This document shows positions 7,639 to 12,154 of a stretch of 12,154 nt of DNA, piece by piece. The stretch is taken from contig CAMJKC010000035.1 of assembly GCA_946406305.1 (NCBI GenBank), forward strand, positions 1 to 12,154, read 5' to 3'. The DNA is from an uncultured Lachnospiraceae bacterium (GTDB lineage Bacteria > Bacillota > Clostridia > Lachnospirales > Lachnospiraceae). The translations under genes and the position numbers were made by a program. Numbering within the stretch: the stretch's first letter is position 1; each line of letters opens with the position of its first letter. The notes beneath the pieces are model-generated. The model was not told the DNA's origin and did no database searches. It saw only the letters and a list, made by a program, of their open reading frames with translations.

Positions 7639-8436
7639 CTAATCTCCTATGCACTTAAGTGCTTTTTCTAATTCTTCATCGTTTGGTGCCTTCCCATGCC
7701 ATTTATAATTATTTTCCATAAAATCTACACCCTTACCTTTTACAGTTTCGCAGCATACAAATTTAGGCTTATAACTAACTTCTTCTTTAAGTGCAGATAT
7801 TATATCATTTGTATTATGTCCATCTACCTTATATGTAGAAAAACCAAAAGCCTCAAATTTTTTCATTATGTCACCAAGAGACATAACCTCATCATTTGTT
7901 CCATCTATCTGCAAACCGTTATGGTCTAATATGAAAGTTAGATTGTCAAGTTTATAGTGACTTGCTGCCATAGCTGCTTCCCAAACTAATCCTTCTTGGC
8001 ATTCGCCATCACCGAGCAAGACATACACTTTATTTTTGTTGTGTTTATATTTTGAAGCGAGTGCCATACCAAACGCTATTGAGGCTCCCTGCCCTAAGGA
8101 ACCTGTATTCATATCTACACCTTTTACTTTTCTAAAATCTGGATGACCTTGAAGATGACCATCTATTTTCCTAAACTTACTTAACTCACTTTTATCAAAA
8201 TATCCTTTGTCTGCCAATACAGCATAAAGAGCAGGGCAAGAATGCCCTTTACTCATTATAAACCTATCTCTCAAATCCCACTCTGGATTTTTTGGGTCAA
8301 TATTCATAACATCATAGTAGAGTGCTATAAGTATTTCAACACATGAAAGTGAACCACCAGTATGTCCAGATTTTGCATCATGTATCATCTGTAAAATGGT
8401 TTTTCTTATCTCTTTTGATTTCTTCTCAAAATCCAT
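7639..8436 (-). CDS. transketolase, N-terminal subunit (split transketolase)
   Basis: I place the start at ATG 8436, giving 265 residues that begin MDFEKKSKEIRK, as family members do. A longer frame from TTG at 8490 adds 18 residues that look unlike the family and would include the AAGGAT ribosome site, so I reject it. The product is the thiamine diphosphate pyrophosphate-binding domain: SGHTGGS (residues 23-29; the family usually has Pro where Thr is found), KGH (63-65), GHLQGHPD (93-100), TGSLGQG (111-117), and the ThDP/metal motif starting GDGECQEG at 142-149 and ending at Asn173. It forms the active enzyme with the C-terminal subunit encoded next. Upstream lie two units of the same 29-base repeat that fills the gap on the far side of the pair. 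Confidence 0.93.
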   Translation of the reverse strand: MDFEKKSKEIRKTILQMIHDAKSGHTGGSLSCVEILIALYYDVMNIDPKNPEWDLRDRFIMSKGHSCPALYAVLADKGYFDKSELSKFRKIDGHLQGHPDFRKVKGVDMNTGSLGQGASIAFGMALASKYKHNKNKVYVLLGDGECQEGLVWEAAMAASHYKLDNLTFILDHNGLQIDGTNDEVMSLGDIMKKFEAFGFSTYKVDGHNTNDIISALKEEVSYKPKFVCCETVKGKGVDFMENNYKWHGKAPNDEELEKALKCIGD

Positions 8437-8510
8437 ACATTTCACATCCTTATATTTTATATTGTTCCATAATAATATAACATATTTCAATAAATATTTC
8501 TACTATATAC

Positions 8511-8540
8511 ATTATAATAAAAACAGTTTCTTTGTTCTAA
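8511..8540 (-). promoter_or_regulatory. possible promoter for the transketolase pair
   Basis: On the minus strand a perfect TATAAT (8511-8516) is preceded at 18 bases by TTAGAA (8535-8540), which is a poor -35. It would give a leader of roughly 70 bases before ATG 8436. AT-rich sequence makes chance -10 matches common, so this is tentative. Confidence 0.3.
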
Positions 8541-8543
8541 AAT

Positions 8544-8601
8544 ATAGTGGTGAGCATTGCGAACCCAAAACCGTAGGGGTGAGCACTACGAACCCATCCT
8601 T
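8544..8601 (+). repeat. two further units of the 29-base repeat
   Basis: Units start at 8544 and 8573, exactly 29 bases apart. The first has a decayed head (ATAGTGG in place of GTAGGGG); the second is intact through GAACCC. Both keep the two GA dinucleotides that face each other in the predicted hairpin. They have the same orientation as the twelve units at 6381-6709, so the transketolase pair is bracketed by direct copies. Confidence 0.9.
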
Positions 8602-8620
8602 TGTCACAATATTTTCTTTT

Positions 8621-8656
8621 AATAATAAAATTGGAGAACCGTGTTGATTCTCCAAT
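8621..8656 (-). terminator. Rho-independent-like terminator
   Basis: A perfect 9-base inverted repeat, ATTGGAGAA (8630-8638) and TTCTCCAAT (8648-8656), encloses a 9-base loop. On the minus strand it is followed by TTTTATTATT. It would end transcription coming from gpx, the toxin remnant and the small ORF before the transketolase genes. The stem is only moderately GC-rich, so strength is uncertain. Confidence 0.65.
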
Positions 8657-8713
8657 AATACTCACATTTAAACTTTCTTTTATACTGAATTTAGTCAGTC
8701 TTAATTTTCTGCA

Positions 8714-8794
8714 TTATATAATTTTATTTTCAAATCCTTTTTTTACTTTGATATATGTATAAAGCAAAAGTTCATTTTCTCCATTTTTATTATC
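8714..8794 (-). pseudogene. decayed 3' fragment of a second gpx gene
   Basis: Read on the minus strand, this stretch encodes NGENELLLYTYIKVKKGFE before a stop at 8714-8716, closely matching residues 97-115 of the intact glutathione peroxidase 0.8 kb away (NGENELPLYTYLKSEKGFE). Similarity resumes beyond the stop: both copies have TATATAATGCAGAAAA and then TTAAG. About 65 codons between the GFE segment and the gene end are missing, and the first half of the gene is absent. It begins at the end of the small ORF at 8790-8978, in another frame. I take it as a gpx duplicate destroyed by deletion, not a working gene. Confidence 0.75.
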
Positions 8795-8978
8795 CAAAAA
8801 CTTCATTAACTTCTTTATTTACATGTTCTTTGCTCCAACCATAATCCGCAATAAAAGCTTCAAGGTAAGCTTTAAACTTCTCTTCTGGAGTAAATTTACC
8901 AACAAATGGATTTTTAGTCATTCTGTTAAAATCTTCTTCAGTTAACTTAGGAATATTCATGTCATCAATTTCAATCAT
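8790..8978 (-). CDS. small ORF in antitoxin position downstream of the broken BrnT gene
   Basis: The 62-residue product is acidic and looks helical. Its start ATG (8976-8978) overlaps the terminal TGA of the toxin frame as ATGA, and AGAGGA lies just upstream inside the end of that frame, so translation was probably coupled to the toxin. The segment IPKLTEEDFNRMTKNPF (residues 9-25) has the LT-x-EDF-x-RM look of the N-terminal, toxin-wrapping part of some type II antitoxins. I see no ribbon-helix-helix domain as in typical BrnA, so it may be a different or shortened antitoxin, or an unrelated small protein. It ends where the gpx fragment begins, so its original C-terminus may have been altered by the rearrangement. 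Confidence 0.6.
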   Translation of the reverse strand: MIEIDDMNIPKLTEEDFNRMTKNPFVGKFTPEEKFKAYLEAFIADYGWSKEHVNKEVNEVFG

Positions 8979-9265
8979 TTCTTTCCTCTTATTTTTTTAT
9001 AATATAATAGTTTTTCTTCTTCATCAACTGGCCTTGCACTAATAATTCGTATCACATCTCCATTTCTCACATAGTGGCTTACCACTAAGGTTCTATCTTT
9101 ATAACTCATACCTATTATTTTAAATCTTTATTCAGTAATTGAATGTTCAGTATCATATTCATAATAAGCATTGTCGTCATAGAATACAGTTTTTGCTTCA
9201 TCAAATGAAACTTTATGTTTCTTTATATTCTTTTGATTTTTAACTTCATCCCATTCAAACTTCAT
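8975..9265 (-). pseudogene. brnT: BrnT-family toxin gene with a premature stop codon
   Basis: From ATG 9265, with GGAG 7 bases upstream (9273-9276), the frame reads MKFEWDEVKNQKNIKKHKVS and on to HSITE, then meets TAA at 9128-9130 (codon 46), and continues in the same frame as RFKIIGMSYKDRTLVVSHYV to IRIISARPVDEEEKLLYY, ending at TGA 8975-8977 (96 codons before the stop, counting the nonsense codon). BrnT proteins (RelE-like ribonuclease toxins of type II systems) show exactly this order: F-x-WD near the start, N-x-x-KH-x-V-x-F, then ER with a conserved Arg, and I-R-I-I-SAR near the end. The stop stands where a Glu or similar residue precedes the Arg (GAA to TAA needs one change). No frameshift is present, so loss looks recent. 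A shorter product restarting at the Met of GMSYKDR cannot be excluded, but it would lack the first half. Confidence 0.85.
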
Positions 9266-9291
9266 TCATATTCTCCAGGAGCCATAACTGT

Positions 9292-9297
9292 ATTATA
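9292..9297 (-). promoter_or_regulatory. possible -10 element for the toxin module
   Basis: A perfect TATAAT on the minus strand lies 26 bases before the brnT start codon, but no convincing -35 is found 16-18 bases upstream. The module could instead be read through from gpx, as no terminator is visible between them. Confidence 0.25.
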
Positions 9298-9374
9298 CTT
9301 TTTAAACAATCTCATAAACTTTTTTATTATATAAAATCTAGTAGACCTTAATTTTTCTGCATTATATAAATTCA

Positions 9375-9914
9375 TTAAAGTAATGACTTTATACACTCTT
9401 CAACATCTTTCATATCTGCCATAGGTTCGAATCTTGCTACAACTTTGCCATTTCTATCAATGATGAATTTTGTAAAATTCCATTTTATGTCTGGTTTTTT
9501 GTTCCAATCTTTATCAACTTTTTCCATCATCTCTTCCATCATTTTTGTCATTTTGCTTTCAGGGAATCCTTCAAAGCCTTTTTCTGATTTAAGGTATGTA
9601 TAAAGTGGAAGTTCATTTTCTCCATTTACATCAGCCTTCTTCATCTGTTCAAATGTAGTATTGTAATGAATAGTGCAAAATTCATGTATCTCTTCATCAC
9701 TACCTGGTGCTTGTCCTCCAAATTGATTACATGGTATATCTAAAATTTCAAGACCTTTGTCATGATACTTTTTATACATCTCTTCTATCGGTGCATATTG
9801 TGGAGTAAATCCACATCCCGTTGCAGTATTTACAACCATAACAACTTTTCCTTTTAACTCTTTTAAATCTAAATCTTCTCCATTTGATTTCTTAACTTTG
9901 TAATCATAAAACAT
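9375..9914 (-). CDS. glutathione peroxidase family protein (cysteine type, probably thioredoxin-dependent)
   Basis: The 179-residue product is a complete GPx-family peroxidase that reduces hydroperoxides in the cytoplasm. NTATGCGFTPQY (residues 29-40) holds the peroxidatic Cys34; Gln68 in CNQFGGQAPG and Trp145/Asn146 in KWNFTKF complete the catalytic tetrad. Cys80 in EFC lies 46 residues after Cys34, the same spacing as the peroxidatic and resolving cysteines of yeast Gpx3, so this is probably a two-cysteine enzyme reduced by thioredoxin rather than glutathione. Such enzymes protect anaerobes from oxygen exposure. The start ATG 9914 has GGAGGT 6 bases upstream (9921-9926). A good promoter lies 100 bases upstream. 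A fragment of a second copy of its 3' part survives at 8714-8794. Confidence 0.95.
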   Translation of the reverse strand: MFYDYKVKKSNGEDLDLKELKGKVVMVVNTATGCGFTPQYAPIEEMYKKYHDKGLEILDIPCNQFGGQAPGSDEEIHEFCTIHYNTTFEQMKKADVNGENELPLYTYLKSEKGFEGFPESKMTKMMEEMMEKVDKDWNKKPDIKWNFTKFIIDRNGKVVARFEPMADMKDVEECIKSLL

Positions 9915-10016
9915 ACTACTACCTCCTTTTTTTTATTGCAAAACCATTCTTTAAAACCACAAATTTCATTACAAAAAAATATATTTTTATACTAACTCTA
10001 TATTTTCAATAAATAC

Positions 10017-10045
10017 ATTATACAAAATATAACATCTTTTATCAA
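10017..10045 (-). promoter_or_regulatory. sigma-A-type promoter for gpx
   Basis: On the minus strand TTGATA (10040-10045) and TATAAT (10017-10022) are separated by exactly 17 bases. This is the best promoter match in the window. It implies a leader of roughly 95 bases before the gpx start. I saw no clear PerR or Fur operator overlapping it. Confidence 0.7.
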
Positions 10046-10091
10046 TAAAAACATAATTCTCATTTATTTAATAAAAAGTATTAATAATATT

Positions 10092-10196
10092 CCTGCGACT
10101 ATCACTTTTACAAGCAGCTTCTATAAAAACGACGACTTTGATACAATGCTACACGATAACACGATAAGGGGGGTGCAGATTTACACGATAGGAATT
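10092..10196. other. GC-richer gap segment with no recognised gene
   Basis: This part of the gap between the restriction gene and gpx has more G and C than the flanking AT-rich sequence and contains a run of six G (10168-10173). No frame on either strand has both a ribosome site and a recognisable product. It holds the ACACGATA repeats. It may be the remnant of a lost gene or mobile element end. Confidence 0.4.
10151..10190 (+). repeat. ACACGATA direct repeats
   Basis: Three perfect copies of ACACGATA start at 10151, 10159 and 10183. The first two are tandem and the third is 24 bases on, so all three keep an 8-base register. The last copy ends 7 bases from the stop codon of the restriction gene. 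Function unknown. Confidence 0.75.
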
Positions 10197-12068
10197 TTAT
10201 AGTATTTGCTCTATTAATTGTTTAGTGATATCAACAGTCCTATTTTCAATTGTTTCTTCATCCCATATTTTTTTCTCATCATATTCTCTTATAAATTGTG
10301 ATGTAATGTATAAATTTGAACCATATGTCTTTATATTATATATTTTTGATTTTTTATCAGTTTCAACACCAAGTAATTTATTCTTATTTTTACTATTTGC
10401 ACCTGGTGATAACAATATCATATTGCCTATTTTGTAAATTGCTTCTCTTCTATTAAAATCTTTTTCTTCATCAGATAAATTTATTGCATCTATCCATTTA
10501 CCATTTTTATATTCTTTTGGTGGTACATTATTAAAACTCCAATGTGTCGAATACTTTTGTGGCATTATGTGTTCTAATGAATAACAATATACTAAACCTT
10601 TGTTGTTATCATCATATGCACTGTCATCATTATGTTTCTTTATTTCCAGTAAAAACAAAAGTAAATTTGCCAAAGAATTTCTTCCTTCTAAGTTTCTTAA
10701 TCCTTCTTCAATATTTCCATCAATTATTCCTTCTGTCTTCAATCTTTCATTATAGTAATCAGCAATATTCTTTTTATTGCTCACTAAATTATAGCACTCT
10801 TTATTATAATTTTTAATTGTAGTTTCATCATTACAAATTGCAGCCCTTAAAAGCAATTTGCATAACATTATTATTTTTTCATCTTTATCCTTATCTTTAT
10901 CTATAATCAACTTCAATATGTAAGGATAAAAAGTTGTAGTTCCTAATTTTTTCATAATCAAATCAGCAACTAATACTTTTTCACTAAATAATACAACATC
11001 GCCATTAGCATCAAATTCATTATTGAATGCATTTTTATACTCATTTGCATACAATACAAATTTCTTTAACAAGTTTTCAAGATCACTATACTTATTATAT
11101 GCTTCTATTTGTTTTTTATATATAGAATAAAGGTCTTCTATTCTATCTTCATCTGGATTATACCAACCTATTATCAGTGCTACACAATATAAAAATATCT
11201 CTAAATTATTCTTTTTAATTCTTCCCACACTTACTAAGTTATCCCAGTATGATTTAATCTCTTCAGTTTCTTCAAATGCTTTTTTCCATGTTTCATTATA
11301 TAGTTTTCTCAGTTTTTCTTTATCAATCTCTTCAAAAGCATCAATCTTCTTATATATGGCATTCTTAATTAAATCTGCAGTTGATAATCTTATTCCAGCC
11401 GAATTAGTACAGTCAAATATTTGTTGAGCATCTTCACTTGGATTAATATCAATTAAAACAAATAATTTCTTAGTTGTACTATTCAAATCTTTCCACAATT
11501 CTTTTGATCTCTCAAAATTATCACTATTATCTAAACAGTTAATAAAATATTTATAGCATTGATAAATCTTATGAGATGGTTTAATCCTGTCCTTACTTTT
11601 TTTCCCTTTATTTTCTTTTATAGTATCACTCAGCAAATTAATTGTTGTTATATCAACCTCACCATTCATAACATCTTCATAGGGTCTTTTGTCTAAATCA
11701 GAATGTAGTATTTTAATACCGTCTTCGCCTAATATTCTATCTTTTTGATTTTTATATCCACCTTTTTCAATATCATCAGTAGAATTTTTCCACATGATAT
11801 CAAATAGGACTTTATACAAAATAGTTAATGTTGTCAATCTTTGTTGCCCATCTATCACTTCTACATTTCCATCATTTTGCTCACCAGAACTATATGGATT
11901 ATTACAAATTATAGATCCCAAAAAATGTGGTTTTTTAGGCCCATATTCCCATTGTTCCAATAATTGTTCCCAATTACTTTCTTCCCATACATAAGACCTT
12001 TGGAAAAATGGAATTTCAAATTTTTCAACACTTGATAAATAATCTAATGGCTTACCATAAGCTTCCAT
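10197..12068 (-). CDS. GmrSD-type DUF262/DUF1524 protein (probable type IV restriction nuclease)
   Basis: The 623-residue product joins both halves of the GmrSD family. The N-terminal DUF262 domain shows IPFFQRSYVW (residues 19-28), FLGSII (49-54) and the nucleotide-handling motif DGQQRLTT at 73-80; QQIFDCTNSAGIRLSTADLI (215-234) is its second conserved block. The C-terminal DUF1524 domain is a His-Me nuclease: LEHIMPQ (498-504) with His500, and KIGNMILLSPGANSKNKNK (546-564) with the conserved asparagines. Family members use nucleotide hydrolysis to steer cutting of modified phage DNA (GmrSD on glucosylated hydroxymethylcytosine; SspE in phosphorothioate systems). No modification genes lie in this window, so its target is unknown. 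The start ATG 12068 has GGAGG 4 bases upstream. The middle region (about 240-480) is variable and lysine-rich. Confidence 0.9.
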   Translation of the reverse strand: MEAYGKPLDYLSSVEKFEIPFFQRSYVWEESNWEQLLEQWEYGPKKPHFLGSIICNNPYSSGEQNDGNVEVIDGQQRLTTLTILYKVLFDIMWKNSTDDIEKGGYKNQKDRILGEDGIKILHSDLDKRPYEDVMNGEVDITTINLLSDTIKENKGKKSKDRIKPSHKIYQCYKYFINCLDNSDNFERSKELWKDLNSTTKKLFVLIDINPSEDAQQIFDCTNSAGIRLSTADLIKNAIYKKIDAFEEIDKEKLRKLYNETWKKAFEETEEIKSYWDNLVSVGRIKKNNLEIFLYCVALIIGWYNPDEDRIEDLYSIYKKQIEAYNKYSDLENLLKKFVLYANEYKNAFNNEFDANGDVVLFSEKVLVADLIMKKLGTTTFYPYILKLIIDKDKDKDEKIIMLCKLLLRAAICNDETTIKNYNKECYNLVSNKKNIADYYNERLKTEGIIDGNIEEGLRNLEGRNSLANLLLFLLEIKKHNDDSAYDDNNKGLVYCYSLEHIMPQKYSTHWSFNNVPPKEYKNGKWIDAINLSDEEKDFNRREAIYKIGNMILLSPGANSKNKNKLLGVETDKKSKIYNIKTYGSNLYITSQFIREYDEKKIWDEETIENRTVDITKQLIEQIL

Positions 12069-12117
12069 AATGCCTCCTTCATTAAGATAATATTGATAAT
12101 AAACTTATAACTATTAG

Positions 12118-12126
12118 ATTATATCA
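12118..12126 (-). promoter_or_regulatory. extended -10 promoter for the restriction gene
   Basis: On the minus strand the sequence TGATATAAT is a full extended -10 element, 49 bases before the start codon. The -35 region at the usual distance is a T-run and does not match the consensus, which extended -10 promoters tolerate. It suggests the restriction gene is transcribed on its own. Confidence 0.5.
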
Positions 12127-12154
12127 TATTTCACGAACTAAAAAAACACTTTAT

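Noticed and set aside
8437..8490. Longer transketolase N-subunit from TTG at 8490
   Set aside because: The added 18 residues do not resemble the family N-terminus and would contain the likely ribosome site of the ATG at 8436.
9128..9130. Programmed readthrough or recoding of the brnT stop
   Set aside because: No recoding structure or known signal is visible; a simple GAA to TAA change explains it.
10017..10045. PerR operator over the gpx promoter
   Set aside because: AT-rich partial matches only; no clear palindrome of the PerR type.
1..12154. tRNA, rRNA or riboswitch genes
   Set aside because: I found no cloverleaf, rRNA-like or aptamer-like sequence in the short gaps between genes.

Overview
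The window reads as chromosome of a very AT-rich Gram-positive anaerobe, most likely a member of the Clostridia. Support comes from strong GGAGG-type ribosome binding sites on nearly every gene, an LtaS-like membrane enzyme, a secreted protein whose N-terminus looks like a degenerate clostridial wall-binding repeat, and the thin-walled style of gene packing. A [Eubacterium] yurii / Peptoanaerobacter-like oral clostridium is a guess from general resemblance, not something the sequence proves. Every gene I can support is on the minus strand, so transcription runs from the right edge to the left edge.

Right part (12154 to 8621): a stand-alone GmrSD-type restriction gene (DUF262 + DUF1524) with its own promoter; a 282-base gap holding an ACACGATA direct repeat and a good sigma-A-type promoter; a cysteine glutathione peroxidase (gpx); a BrnT-type toxin gene broken by one nonsense codon; a small ORF that overlaps the toxin gene by ATGA and sits where the antitoxin should be; a decayed fragment of a second gpx 3' end; and a hairpin terminator.

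Middle (8601 to 6348): two units of a GC-rich 29-base repeat, then a split transketolase (N-terminal and C-terminal subunit genes, 1 base apart), then twelve more units of the same repeat. The full-length units can fold into a short hairpin with a central tandem G-A mismatch that is conserved in all of them.

Left part (6347 to 1): a tight run of five genes with overlaps or gaps of 2 to 25 bases: rsmE (16S rRNA m3U methyltransferase), an LTA-synthase-like membrane phosphoglycerol transferase, a NifS/IscS-type cysteine desulfurase, a secreted beta-rich protein with an acidic tail, and an HMGL-family aldolase-like protein fused to a second domain and cut by the window edge. The envelope enzyme, the secreted protein and the aldolase-like enzyme (a family often found in surface-polysaccharide loci) suggest cell-surface glycopolymer work, with the transketolase pair possibly supplying a sugar precursor. 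That link is inference from gene order only.
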